Shown: positions 9,660-18,498 of the stretch, one piece after another | Layout of the letters: each line of letters opens with the position of its first letter | Position numbering within the stretch: the first letter of the stretch is position 1 | Source of the DNA: Mycobacterium sp. E183 | GTDB taxonomy: Bacteria; Actinomycetota; Actinomycetes; Mycobacteriales; Mycobacteriaceae | DNA: 64,000 bases | NCBI RefSeq assembly: GCF_001667735.1 | Contig: NZ_LZJN01000204.1 | Coordinates: 1-64,000, forward strand | Direction of reading: 5' to 3' | The notes under the pieces: model-generated | What the model was told of the DNA's origin: nothing | Databases searched by the model: none | Seen by the model: the letters and a program-made list of their open reading frames with translations, nothing else | Made by a program: the position numbers and the translations under genes

Positions 9660-9679
9660 AGGTGAGGTTATCCTCACCT
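9660..9679. promoter_or_regulatory. Putative IdeR (DtxR-family) iron box upstream of feoA
   Basis: The arms AGGTGAGG and CCTCACCT form a near-perfect inverted repeat around TTAT. Read from either strand it matches the 15-base core of the mycobacterial IdeR box (AGGTTAGGCTAACCT, from memory) at 12 or 13 positions, the two matches overlapping with a five-base shift. That is the geometry of tandem DtxR-type dimers. It lies 33 bases before the feoA start, so iron repression of feoA-feoB-nfu is the simplest reading. Confidence 0.75.
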
Positions 9680-9711
9680 CGCGTCGTTATCCTGGGTGGC
9701 ATGGTGAACCG

Positions 9712-10002
9712 ATGGAGTCGGGTCGGCTAGTGCGGAGCTCACTTCGTGGATCGGGTTCGCCGACCGTGCTGGCTCAGCTCGCGCCGGGCCAGCGGGCGAC
9801 CATCCTGGGCGTGGCGCCGGCGGCGTCTCCCGTGGTGGCGGGGCGACTGCGGCAGCTTGGCTTCCGGCCGGCGTCGGACGTCGAGGTCATCCGGCGTGCG
9901 CCGATGGGCGACCCGACCATCTACCGCGTCCAAGACACCGAGCTGTGCCTGCGCCGCCGCGAGGCGCGGCTGATCCAAGTCGACCCGGGGAGCGTCGCAT
10001 GA
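9712..10002 (+). CDS. feoA: FeoA ferrous-iron transport accessory protein
   Basis: This 96-residue SH3-like protein works with the ferrous-iron permease FeoB in the cytoplasm. The FeoA core is visible as LAQLAPGQRATILGV, LRQLGFRPASDVEVIRRAP and GDPTIYRVQDTELCLRRREARLI. An open frame extends further upstream but contains the iron box, so the ATG at 9712, just after it, is the sensible start. Its stop overlaps the feoB start (ATGA). I recall no feo genes at this position in M. tuberculosis, so this is an accessory insertion relative to that genome. Confidence 0.9.
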   Translation: MESGRLVRSSLRGSGSPTVLAQLAPGQRATILGVAPAASPVVAGRLRQLGFRPASDVEVIRRAPMGDPTIYRVQDTELCLRRREARLIQVDPGSVA

Positions 10003-11909
10003 CGTCCTGCCACGAGGAAGGCGCCGCGGTCGCGGTTGCCGGTGCGGCGCGGGTCGCGCTGGTGGGCAGCCCCAACGCGGGCAAGACGTCGGTGTTCAAC
10101 CACCTCACCGGGCTACGCGCCAAGACCGGCAACTATCCGGGCGTCACCGTGGGTCGCAGGGTCGGCATCGCGAAGATGGACGGCGTCGAGATCGCCGTCG
10201 AGGATCTGCCCGGCACCTACAGCTTGCAGCCCATCAGCCCGGACGAACAGGTAGTGGCCGACCTGCTGGCCGGCAACGTCGCCGAAGCCGGCCGTCCCGA
10301 CGCGATCGTGCTGGTGGCCGACGCCACCACGCTGCACCGCTCGATCACGCTGGTGGCCCAGGTGATGCGGCTCGACGTCCCGTGCCTGTTGGCGCTGACC
10401 ATGACCGACGAGTTGACCGCGCGCGGCGGCCGCATCGACATCGGCGCCTTGTCGACGGCGCTGGGCATCCCGGTGCTCCCGGTCATCGCGCACCGCGGCG
10501 GGGGCATCGACAGCCTGCGCGCCCAACTGGTGTCCTTCGACCGGTGGCAGCGTCCCCCGATCCTGCCGCCGGGTGACGACGACGCCGTCGACGCCTGGGG
10601 CAAGTCGGTGCTGCGTGCCGCCGAATACGTTGCGCCGCAGCCGGATCAGCGCACGCGCGGCATCGACAGGATCGTGCTGCACCCGCTGTGGGGAACCGTC
10701 ATCTTCTTCGCGGTGATGTTCTGCTTCTTCCAGGTCGTCTTCACCGTCGCCGCGCCCCTGCAGGACCGCGTCAGCCAGGGCCTCGGCTGGCTCGGCACGC
10801 TGGTCAGCGACCACGTCGGCAACTATGTGGTGCGGGGTCTGCTCGGCCAGGGACTCATCGGCGGCGTGGGGACGGTGCTCCAGTTCATCCCGCAGATCGT
10901 GTTGCTGTTCTTGCTGATCGCGCTGCTGGAGAACGTCGGCTACATGGCGCGGGCGGCATTCCTGATGGACCGGGTGATGGCCACGACGGGTCTGGAGGGT
11001 CGCGCCTTCGTCGCGATGCTCTCGTCGTTCGCCTGCGCCATCCCGGGGATCATGGCCACCCGGACGCTGCCGTCGTCGCGCGACCGGATCGCCACCATCA
11101 TCACGGCGCCGTTGATGACCTGCTCCGCCCGGCTCCCCGTCTTCACCCTGCTGGTGGGGCTGCTGGTCTCGCCGCAGACCCAGTGGTGGGGGTTCAGCGC
11201 GCAGGGTGTGGCGATGTTCTTGCTGTATCTGTGTGGGGGCACCTCGGCCCTGATCGCGGCGTCGTTGTTCAAGTCGACGATCCTGCGCAGCGATCTGCTC
11301 CCGTTCACGATGGAGCTGCCCCCGTATCGTTTCCCATCGCCCAAAAACGTGCTCATCACCATGTGGGATTCGGCGAAGGTGTTCCTGCGCAAGGCCGGAA
11401 CCATCATCCTGGGCACCTCGGTGGTGCTCTGGGTGCTGCTCAATCTTCCGGCGCGCCAAGCGGAGACCGCGCACATGTCGCCGACGGAGACCACCGCCTA
11501 CGTGATGGACCACAGCTACGCCGCCGACGTCGGAAAGGCGATCGGGCCGGTGTTCAAGCCGCTCGGTTTCGATTGGCACATCAACGTCGCCCTGCTCGGT
11601 TCCTTCTCGGCGCGTGAGGTTTTCGTGTCCACCCTCGGTCAGGTGTCGGCGGCGACGAGTCCCGACGACCCGCATGAGGCCCTGGTCACGATGGCCGACG
11701 ACGACGGCCACAAGGTGTTCACCGCCCCTACCGTCATCGCGCTGATGGTGTACTTCATCTTCGCGCTGCAGTGCATGTCCACCGTCGCGGTGATGCGCCG
11801 CGAGACCAACTCGTGGCGGTGGCCCGCGTTCGCGTGGTCCTACATGTTCGTCCTCGCCTGGACGATGGCGTTTGCGGCCCGCTCGATCGCGGTCGGAGTG
11901 GGCGCATGA
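9999..11909 (+). CDS. feoB: Ferrous-iron transporter FeoB
   Basis: FeoB is the membrane permease for Fe(II) with a cytoplasmic GTPase domain. G1 is GSPNAGKT (23-30), G2 lies in NYPGVTVG and G3 is DLPGTYS (69-75). G4 reads TMTD (134-137), with Thr where the guanine-contacting Asn normally is. The membrane part has both Gate motifs, PLMTCSARLPVFTLL and FSAREVFVSTLGQ, with the conserved Cys, and many hydrophobic helices. At 636 residues it is shorter than E. coli FeoB but complete. Both ends overlap their neighbours by four bases, so feoA, feoB and nfu form one coupled operon. Confidence 0.95.
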   Translation: MTSCHEEGAAVAVAGAARVALVGSPNAGKTSVFNHLTGLRAKTGNYPGVTVGRRVGIAKMDGVEIAVEDLPGTYSLQPISPDEQVVADLLAGNVAEAGRPDAIVLVADATTLHRSITLVAQVMRLDVPCLLALTMTDELTARGGRIDIGALSTALGIPVLPVIAHRGGGIDSLRAQLVSFDRWQRPPILPPGDDDAVDAWGKSVLRAAEYVAPQPDQRTRGIDRIVLHPLWGTVIFFAVMFCFFQVVFTVAAPLQDRVSQGLGWLGTLVSDHVGNYVVRGLLGQGLIGGVGTVLQFIPQIVLLFLLIALLENVGYMARAAFLMDRVMATTGLEGRAFVAMLSSFACAIPGIMATRTLPSSRDRIATIITAPLMTCSARLPVFTLLVGLLVSPQTQWWGFSAQGVAMFLLYLCGGTSALIAASLFKSTILRSDLLPFTMELPPYRFPSPKNVLITMWDSAKVFLRKAGTIILGTSVVLWVLLNLPARQAETAHMSPTETTAYVMDHSYAADVGKAIGPVFKPLGFDWHINVALLGSFSAREVFVSTLGQVSAATSPDDPHEALVTMADDDGHKVFTAPTVIALMVYFIFALQCMSTVAVMRRETNSWRWPAFAWSYMFVLAWTMAFAARSIAVGVGA

Positions 11910-12469
11910 TTCCGATCCACGCCACCGCGACCGCGGACCCGCGTCAGCTGCGCTGGGTGGTCCCGCCCGACCGGCTGCCGGCGCGCGGCGCGGTCAGGGG
12001 CGCCCCCGGCCGGCTGGGCGCCCTGCTGGGCAGCGGGGTGATCACCGAGCTCGTGGTGGGCGCCGGGGACATCCTGATCACGATCGGCGCCGGCAGCAGC
12101 TGGCGTGAACTGGGAGACGACGTCCGCGAGGCGCTCGGCGAGGCGCTGCTGGACCCTCAGGGCTGGACGGTCGACGAGTCGTCCGGCCCCGATCTGGAAT
12201 CCGTTGCCGCGGAACTGCTTGCCGGGCCCGTCGCCGCGCTTGCCGCCTCGCACGGCGGGTCGATCGAGCTGGTCTCGGTGGCCGGCCACACCGTCACGGT
12301 CCGGATGGTCGGCGCGTGTGACGGATGCCCGGCCGCGTCGTCTACGCTGCGGGACGTCTTCGAGCGCGAGCTGCGGCAGCGGGTCGGCCAGCAGGTGGTT
12401 GTCTCCTGCGAAAACAATTCGGCCGCAATATCATTCGGTAAGAAGCTGCTCTCGCTGATCGTCCGCTAG
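11906..12469 (+). CDS. Nfu-type Fe-S cluster scaffold/carrier, coupled to feoB
   Basis: The 187-residue protein has two parts. Residues ~1-90 resemble the Nfu N-terminal domain (ATADPRQLRWVVP...). Residues ~105-175 are a NifU C-terminal-type domain (GGSIELVSVAGHTVTVRM) carrying the cluster-binding pair in GACDGCPAASSTLRDV. Such proteins assemble or pass on iron-sulfur clusters. The start ATG overlaps the feoB stop, so it is made with the iron permease. This suggests direct routing of imported iron to cluster assembly, which is an inference. It may take the place of FeoC, which is not seen here. Confidence 0.85.
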   Translation: MIPIHATATADPRQLRWVVPPDRLPARGAVRGAPGRLGALLGSGVITELVVGAGDILITIGAGSSWRELGDDVREALGEALLDPQGWTVDESSGPDLESVAAELLAGPVAALAASHGGSIELVSVAGHTVTVRMVGACDGCPAASSTLRDVFERELRQRVGQQVVVSCENNSAAISFGKKLLSLIVR

Positions 12470-12480
12470 GGCTTGTCGAT

Positions 12481-12560
12481 TCCAGTGTGCGCTCAGGGCT
12501 TTGAGTGTGCGACCCGGGCGGCGACACGCCGGTCGTGATCGCCATGTACGCACACGCGAC
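12481..12560. repeat. Intergenic palindromic repeat, downstream copy flanking the feo cassette
   Basis: It is the same element as at 9555-9634 and in the same direction: GTGTGCGCTCAGGGCTTTGA, then GTGTGCG, the inner hairpin phrase GGCGGCGACACGCCG, and the closing arm CGCACAC at 12549-12555. The arms are less perfect than in the first copy. Together the two copies bracket feoA-feoB-nfu as direct repeats. Confidence 0.8.
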
Positions 12561-12594
12561 GCGGCCTCAGGGCACTGCCCGGTAGAAATGAGCC

Positions 12595-13008
12595 ATGACC
12601 GAACTCTGGGTGGAGCGCACGGGATCGCGCCGTTACACCGGACACAGCTCGCGCGGTGCGCGGGTACTCGTCGGGTCCGAAGACGTCGACGGCGTGTTCA
12701 CCCCCGGCGAGCTGCTGAAGATCGCGCTCGCCGCGTGCAGCGGGATGTCCAGCGACCAGCCGCTCGCCCGCCGGCTCGGCGATGACTACCACGCGGTGGT
12801 CAGGGTGTCCGGGGACGCCGACCGCGAACGCGAGGTGTATCCGCTCCTGGAAGAGACGCTCGAGCTGGACCTGTCCGGGCTGACGGCGGAGGAGAAGGAG
12901 CGGCTGCTGGCGGTGGTCGACCGGGCCATCGACCTGGTCTGCACCGTCGGGCGCACGCTCAAGGCCGGTACGCAGGTCAACTTCAAGGTCGCCGATGTCG
13001 GAACCTGA
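12595..13008 (+). CDS. OsmC/Ohr-family peroxide-reducing protein
   Basis: This 137-residue protein (Rv2923c type) has the OsmC fold. The two redox cysteines are Cys48 (ALAACSGMSSD) and Cys116 (DLVCTVGRTLK). The family reduces organic hydroperoxides using these thiols. Here the exact substrate is unknown. It overlaps the acylphosphatase start by 14 bases, so the two genes are cotranscribed. Next to fpg it may form a small oxidative-damage group, now split by the iron cassette. Confidence 0.9.
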   Translation: MTELWVERTGSRRYTGHSSRGARVLVGSEDVDGVFTPGELLKIALAACSGMSSDQPLARRLGDDYHAVVRVSGDADREREVYPLLEETLELDLSGLTAEEKERLLAVVDRAIDLVCTVGRTLKAGTQVNFKVADVGT

Positions 13009-13288
13009 CGTCCGGCTGACCGCCTGGGTGCACGGGAAGGTCCAGGGCGTCGGCTTCCGCTGGTGGACGCGCAGCCGGGCGCTCGAGTTGGGGCTCACCG
13101 GCTACGCGGCCAACCAGGCCGACGGCCGCGTGCTGGTGGTCGCCCAGGGGCCGCGCGAGGCCGGTGAGCAACTGCTGGCGCTGCTGGAAGGCGGCCAGGC
13201 GTGGCCGGCCAGGCCCGGCCGCGTCGACAAGGTGGTCGCCGACTGGTCGCAGCCGCGGGAACGCTTCGAGGGGTTCGTCGAGCGCTGA
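12995..13288 (+). CDS. acyP: Acylphosphatase
   Basis: Acylphosphatase hydrolyses the carboxyl-phosphate bond of small acyl phosphates. The 97-residue protein shows the full signature GKVQGVGFRWW with the phosphate-binding Arg22, and the catalytic Asn40 in GYAANQADGRV. Its ATG lies inside the end of the OsmC-like gene, in another frame. smc begins about 135 bases later. Confidence 0.93.
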   Translation: MSEPDVRLTAWVHGKVQGVGFRWWTRSRALELGLTGYAANQADGRVLVVAQGPREAGEQLLALLEGGQAWPARPGRVDKVVADWSQPRERFEGFVER

Positions 13289-13423
13289 CGCAACCTCCCG
13301 GAGCGTGACAGAAGTGGCCACTGTGACCAGTGCGGCAAGGCGTGAACAACGGCCGCATTTCCCGCCTCCCGACACCCCTCGGTGCGGCCGAGCCGGGCGA
13401 TCCGAGCGGTAGTCTGGCTCGCC

Positions 13424-16400
13424 GTGTACCTCAAGAGTCTGACGCTGAAGGGCTTCAAGTCCTTCGCTTCGCCGACGACTCTGCGCTTCGAGCCGGGCAT
13501 CACCGCGGTCGTCGGGCCCAACGGTTCCGGCAAGTCCAACGTCGTCGACGCCCTGGCCTGGGTGATGGGGGAGCAGGGGGCGAAGACGCTGCGCGGCGGC
13601 AAGATGGAAGACGTCATCTTCGCCGGCACCTCGTCGCGGGCCCCGCTCGGCCGCGCCGAAGTCACCGTCACCATCGACAACTCCGACAACGCGCTGCCGA
13701 TCGAATACTCCGAGGTGTCGATCACCCGGCGCATGTTCCGCGACGGCGCCAGCGAATACGAAATCAACGGCGCCAGTTGCCGTTTGATGGACGTACAGGA
13801 ACTGCTGAGCGACTCCGGGATCGGCCGTGAGATGCACGTCATCGTCGGCCAGGGCAAGCTCGACGAGATCCTGCAGTCGCGACCGGAAGACCGTCGCGCC
13901 TTCATCGAAGAGGCCGCCGGGGTGCTCAAGCACCGCAAGCGCAAGGAAAAGGCCCTCCGCAAACTCGACGCGATGTCGGCCAACCTGGCCCGCCTCACCG
14001 ACCTCACCACCGAGCTGCGCCGCCAGCTCAAACCGCTGGGCCGCCAGGCCGAGGTGGCCCGCCGCGCCCAGACCATCCAGGCCGACCTGCGCGACGCCCG
14101 GTTGCGCCTGGCCGCCGACGACCTGGTCAACCGGCAGACCGAGCGCGACGCCATCTTCGAAGCGGAAGCCGCGATCCGCCGCGAGCACGACGAGGCCGCC
14201 GCCCGCCTCGCCGTGGCTTCCGAGGAGCTCACCGCGCACGAGGCGGCCGTCGCCGAACTCTCGCAGCGGGCCGAATCGGTGCAGCACACCTGGTTCGGGC
14301 TCTCCGCGCTGGCCGAACGGGTGGCCGCGACGGTCCGCATCGCCAGCGAACGCGCGCATCATCTGGACGTGGAGCCGGCGCCGCCCAGCGACACCGACCC
14401 CGACGCGTTGGAGGCCGAGGCCGAGCGGGTCGCCGTCGCCGAGCGGCAATTGCTGGCCGAACTCGCCGAGACACGCACCCGGCTCGATGCCGCGCGCGCC
14501 GAGCTGGGCGAGCGCGAGCGCGAGGCCGCCGAGGCCGATCGGGCCCACCTGGCGGCGGTGCGGGCCGAGGCGGACCGGCGCGAAGGCCTGGCGCGGCTGG
14601 CCGGTCAGGTCGAGACCATGCGTGCGCGCGTCGAATCCATCGACGACAGCGTCGCCCGGCTGTCCGAGCGCATCGAACAGGCCGCCGCCCGCGCGCAGCA
14701 GTCCAAGGCGGAGTTCGAAACCGTGCAGGGCCGCGTCGGCGAGCTCGACCAGGGCGAGGTGGGCCTCGACGAGCACCACGAGCGCACTGTGGCCGCCCTG
14801 CGGTTGGCCGACGCGCGCGTCGCCGAACTGCAGGCCGCCGAGCGCGACGCAGAACGCCGGGTGGCCTCGCTGCGGGCCCGCATCGACGCGCTGGCGGTCG
14901 GGCTGGAGCGCAAGGACGGCGCGGCCTGGCTGACCGAAAACCACGCCGGGACAGGGCTTTTCGGGCCGATCGCCAAGCTGGTCAAGGTCCGCTCCGGCTA
15001 CGAGGCGGCGCTGGCCGCGGTGCTGGGATCGGCGGCCGACGCCCTGGCCGCCGAGAGCTTCGGCGCGGCCCGGTCCGCGGTCGCCGCGCTCAAGCAAGCG
15101 GACGGCGGACGGGCGGCGCTGGTGCTCGGCGATTGGCCCGCCGAGGACGCCGCGGCGCGCGACGCGCTGCCCGGATCCGCCCTGTGGGCGCTGGACCTGA
15201 TCGAGGCGCCCGCGCGGCTGCGCGGCGCCATCACGGCGATGCTCTCGGGCGTCGCGGTGGTCGACGACCTGGATCAGGCGCTCGAGCTGGTGGCGGCGCG
15301 TCCGCGGTTGCGTGCGGTCACGCTCGACGGTGACCTGGTGGGCGCCGGCTGGGTGAGCGGGGGCTCCGACCGCAAGCTGTCCACGCTCGAGGTGACCTCG
15401 GAAATCGATAAGGCCGGCAGCGAGCTGACCACCGCGGAATCGCAGGTCGCCCAGCTGACCGCGGCGCTGTCCGGCGCGCTGACCGAGCAGGCCGCCCGCC
15501 AGGACTCCGCCGAGCAGGCGTTGGCCGCGCTCAACGAATCCGACACCGCGATCTCGGCGATGTACGAGCAGCTGGGCCGGCTCGGGCAGGAAGCCCGCAC
15601 CACCGAAGACGAGTGGACCAGGTTGTTGCGGCAGCGCGAGGAGCTCGAGACCGGCCGCGCGCAGACCGTCCAAGAAGTCACGGAACTGGAAAACCGGCTG
15701 CGCAACGCGCAAGAGACGCAACACGTTCAGGCCGAAGAGCCCAACCATGCCGAGGTCCGCCAGCGGATCGCCGCCGCCGCAGAGGCGGCCCGCAGCGCGG
15801 AGGTGGAGGCCCGGCTGGCGGTGCGCACCGCCGAGGAGCGGGCCAACGCGGTGCGCGGGCGAGCGGATTCCCTGCGCCGCGCCGCGGCCGCGGAACGCGA
15901 GGCGCGGCTGCGAGCCCAACAGGCGCGCGAGGCTCGGTTGCGCGCGGCCGCGGTGGCCGCGGCGGTGGCCGACGCCGGACGCCTGCTGGCGCAGCGACTG
16001 GACCTGGTGGTCGGGGCGGCATCGAAGATCCGCGACGCGCTGGCGGCCGAACGCCAGGGCCGGGCGACGGCGATGGCGGCAGTGCGCGACGAGGTGAACG
16101 CGCTCAGCGCCCGGGTCGCCACGCTCACCGACTCGCTGCACCGCGACGAGGTGGCCAACGCGCAGGCCGCGATGCGTATCGAGCAGCTCGAGCAGATGGT
16201 GCTCGAGCAGTTCGGAATGGCGCCCGCCGACCTGATCGCCGAGTACGGGCCGGACGTGTCGCTGCCGCCCACCGAGCTGGAGATGGCCGAGTTCGAGCAG
16301 GCCCGCGAACGCGGTGAGCAGGTGGTCGCCCCGGCGCCGATGCCGTACGACCGGCCCACCCAGGAGCGGCGGGCCAAACGCGCCGAGCGGGAGCTCGCGG

Positions 16401-17032
16401 AGCTGGGCCGGGTCAATCCGCTGGCGCTCGAGGAGTTTGCCGCGCTGGAGGAGCGCTACAACTTCCTGTCCACCCAGCTTGAGGACGTAAAGGCGGCCCG
16501 CAAGGATCTGCTGGACGTCGTCGCCGACGTGGACGCCCGCATCCTGCAGGTGTTCAGCGACGCGTTCGTCGACGTGGAACGCGAATTCCGGGAAGTCTTC
16601 ACCGTGCTGTTCCCCGGCGGCGAGGGGCGGCTGCGGCTGACCGATCCCGACGACATGCTCACCACCGGCATCGAGGTCGAGGCGCGCCCGCCCGGCAAGA
16701 AGATCACCCGGTTGTCTTTGCTGTCCGGTGGCGAGAAGGCGCTGACCGCGGTCGCGATGCTGGTGGCCATTTTCCGCGCCCGCCCCTCGCCGTTCTACAT
16801 CATGGACGAGGTGGAAGCGGCGCTCGACGACACCAACCTGCGCCGCCTGATCAGCCTCTTCGAGCTGCTCCGGGCGCGCTCGCAGCTGATCATCATCACG
16901 CACCAGAAGCCCACGATGGAGGTCGCCGACGCCCTGTACGGCGTGACCATGCAGGGCGACGGCATCACCGCGGTGATCTCGCAGCGGATGCGCGGGCAGC
17001 AGGTCGAGCAGCTGGTGTCCAGCTCCTCCTAG
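13424..17032 (+). CDS. smc: Chromosome-partition ATPase SMC
   Basis: SMC forms the condensin ring that compacts and segregates the chromosome. The N-terminal head has Walker A GPNGSGKS (31-38). The C-terminal head has the signature LSGGEKALTA (~1101) and Walker B FYIMDEVEAALDD (~1127). Between them are two long Ala/Arg/Glu-rich coiled coils around a hinge (about residues 510-680, NHAGTGLFGPIAKLV onward). Length is 1202, close to the ~1205 I recall for M. tuberculosis. The GTG at 13424 gives the classic MYLKSLTLKGFKSF start. A TAGTCT box nine bases upstream hints at a leaderless or nearly leaderless transcript. Confidence 0.96.
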   Translation: MYLKSLTLKGFKSFASPTTLRFEPGITAVVGPNGSGKSNVVDALAWVMGEQGAKTLRGGKMEDVIFAGTSSRAPLGRAEVTVTIDNSDNALPIEYSEVSITRRMFRDGASEYEINGASCRLMDVQELLSDSGIGREMHVIVGQGKLDEILQSRPEDRRAFIEEAAGVLKHRKRKEKALRKLDAMSANLARLTDLTTELRRQLKPLGRQAEVARRAQTIQADLRDARLRLAADDLVNRQTERDAIFEAEAAIRREHDEAAARLAVASEELTAHEAAVAELSQRAESVQHTWFGLSALAERVAATVRIASERAHHLDVEPAPPSDTDPDALEAEAERVAVAERQLLAELAETRTRLDAARAELGEREREAAEADRAHLAAVRAEADRREGLARLAGQVETMRARVESIDDSVARLSERIEQAAARAQQSKAEFETVQGRVGELDQGEVGLDEHHERTVAALRLADARVAELQAAERDAERRVASLRARIDALAVGLERKDGAAWLTENHAGTGLFGPIAKLVKVRSGYEAALAAVLGSAADALAAESFGAARSAVAALKQADGGRAALVLGDWPAEDAAARDALPGSALWALDLIEAPARLRGAITAMLSGVAVVDDLDQALELVAARPRLRAVTLDGDLVGAGWVSGGSDRKLSTLEVTSEIDKAGSELTTAESQVAQLTAALSGALTEQAARQDSAEQALAALNESDTAISAMYEQLGRLGQEARTTEDEWTRLLRQREELETGRAQTVQEVTELENRLRNAQETQHVQAEEPNHAEVRQRIAAAAEAARSAEVEARLAVRTAEERANAVRGRADSLRRAAAAEREARLRAQQAREARLRAAAVAAAVADAGRLLAQRLDLVVGAASKIRDALAAERQGRATAMAAVRDEVNALSARVATLTDSLHRDEVANAQAAMRIEQLEQMVLEQFGMAPADLIAEYGPDVSLPPTELEMAEFEQARERGEQVVAPAPMPYDRPTQERRAKRAERELAELGRVNPLALEEFAALEERYNFLSTQLEDVKAARKDLLDVVADVDARILQVFSDAFVDVEREFREVFTVLFPGGEGRLRLTDPDDMLTTGIEVEARPPGKKITRLSLLSGGEKALTAVAMLVAIFRARPSPFYIMDEVEAALDDTNLRRLISLFELLRARSQLIIITHQKPTMEVADALYGVTMQGDGITAVISQRMRGQQVEQLVSSSS

Positions 17033-17084
17033 CCCTAGCGCGGGTGCCCAACCGGGTACTGACGGCGGAGTTTCGGCGATTTCT

Positions 17085-17125
17085 GCGCCCAGGACGCACG
17101 CTCGACGCCCGGGACGCACACCCGA
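17085..17125. repeat. Partial third copy of the TGTGCG/CGCACA intergenic element
   Basis: Between smc and ftsY the phrases GGACGCACGCTCGA and CCCGGGACGCACACCCGATG are related to each other and to the closing arm of the 9555-9634 element (CCCGGGGCGCACACTCGATG). The opening arm is absent, so this looks like a decayed remnant. I see no gene in the 131-base gap. Confidence 0.5.
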
Positions 17126-17163
17126 TGCCCCCTGAGCGCCGGCCCGCTTGAAACAATGTCAGC

Positions 17164-18474
17164 GTGTCGCAAGGTCTTTGGATCGCCATCGCGGTCGTCG
17201 CCGTCCTGGTTGTCATCGCCGCGCTGGTCCTGGGCCTGGTGCGCTACCGCCGCCGGCGGATCAGCTTCACGGCCAAGCCGGAGCCCGGCGCGATCGACCG
17301 GTCGGGCGGCTACACCGCGTCGTCCGGCATCACCTTCAGCCAAACGACCCAGGCCGACCGGCTCGACACCACCGGCCTGCCCGCGGTGGGCGACGACGCC
17401 ACCATTCCCCGCGACGCGCCGCGGCGCACGATCTCCGAGGTCGAACTCCCGGAGCCGGAGGCCCCGGAAACGATCGCCCCGCCGCCGGTAGCGCCCCCCG
17501 AGCCGCCGCCGGCGGCCCCCGAGGTGCCCGAGGCCCCCGAGATCGAGGCCATCGCGCCGCCGGAGGGCCGGCTGGAGCGGCTGCGCGGCCGGCTGGCCCG
17601 CTCGCAGAACGCGCTGGGGCGCAGCGTGCTGGGCCTGATCGGCGGCGGCGACCTCGACGAGGACGCCTGGCAGGACGTCGAGGACACCCTTCTGGTCGCC
17701 GACCTGGGCCCGGTGGTCACCGATTCGGTGATGACGCAGCTGCGCGCCCGCCTGGCCGGCAGCGACGTGCGCTCCGAGGCCGACGCGAAGGCCGTCCTGC
17801 GCGACGTGCTCATCCGCGAGCTGCACCCCGAAATGGACCGCTCGATCCGCGCCCTGCCGCACGCCGACCACCCGTCGGTGCTGCTGGTCGTCGGAGTGAA
17901 CGGCACCGGAAAGACCACCACCGTCGGCAAGCTGGCGCGGGTCTTGGTGGCCGACGGACGCCGCGTCGTGCTGGGCGCCGCCGACACCTTCCGGGCCGCC
18001 GCGGCCGACCAGCTGCAGACCTGGGCCTCCCGGGTGGGCGCGGAGGTGGTGCGCGGGCCCGAAGGCGCCGACCCCGCATCGGTGGCTTTCGACGCCGTCG
18101 ACAAGGGCATCGCCGCAGGCGCCGACGTGGTGCTCATCGACACCGCCGGCCGGCTGCACACCAAGGTCGGGCTGATGGACGAACTCGACAAGGTCAAGCG
18201 CGTGGTTACACGACGCGCCGCCGTCGACGAGGTGCTGCTGGTGCTCGACGCCACCATCGGACAGAACGGGTTGGCCCAGGCGCGGGTGTTCGCCGACGTC
18301 GTCGAGATCACGGGCGCCGTGCTGACCAAGCTGGACGGAACGGCCAAGGGCGGCATCGTATTCCGCGTCCAACAGGAACTCGGCGTGCCGGTGAAGCTTG
18401 TCGGGCTCGGGGAGGGGCCCGACGACCTGGCGCCGTTCGAGCCGGGCGCTTTCGTCGACGCGCTGCTCGGCTGA
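17164..18474 (+). CDS. ftsY: Signal recognition particle receptor FtsY
   Basis: FtsY docks ribosome-SRP complexes at the membrane. The mycobacterial form begins with a membrane anchor (about 5-27, IAIAVVAVLVVIAALVLGLV), then an acidic Pro/Ala/Glu-rich linker. The NG GTPase domain follows: G1 GVNGTGKTTT (~244), DTAGRLHTK (~325) and TKLDGTAKGG (~388). Length is 436 from a GTG start. Its partner Ffh is encoded later in the window at 25702. It lies directly after smc, as in other actinobacteria. Confidence 0.95.
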   Translation: MSQGLWIAIAVVAVLVVIAALVLGLVRYRRRRISFTAKPEPGAIDRSGGYTASSGITFSQTTQADRLDTTGLPAVGDDATIPRDAPRRTISEVELPEPEAPETIAPPPVAPPEPPPAAPEVPEAPEIEAIAPPEGRLERLRGRLARSQNALGRSVLGLIGGGDLDEDAWQDVEDTLLVADLGPVVTDSVMTQLRARLAGSDVRSEADAKAVLRDVLIRELHPEMDRSIRALPHADHPSVLLVVGVNGTGKTTTVGKLARVLVADGRRVVLGAADTFRAAAADQLQTWASRVGAEVVRGPEGADPASVAFDAVDKGIAAGADVVLIDTAGRLHTKVGLMDELDKVKRVVTRRAAVDEVLLVLDATIGQNGLAQARVFADVVEITGAVLTKLDGTAKGGIVFRVQQELGVPVKLVGLGEGPDDLAPFEPGAFVDALLG

Positions 18475-18498
18475 AACCGCTTACACGGCGAGCGGGAC

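Noticed and set aside
12983..17119. A 1378-codon open frame on the minus strand opposite smc
   Set aside because: Composition is Gly/Arg/His-rich and repetitive without any family; SMC on the plus strand has all catalytic motifs.
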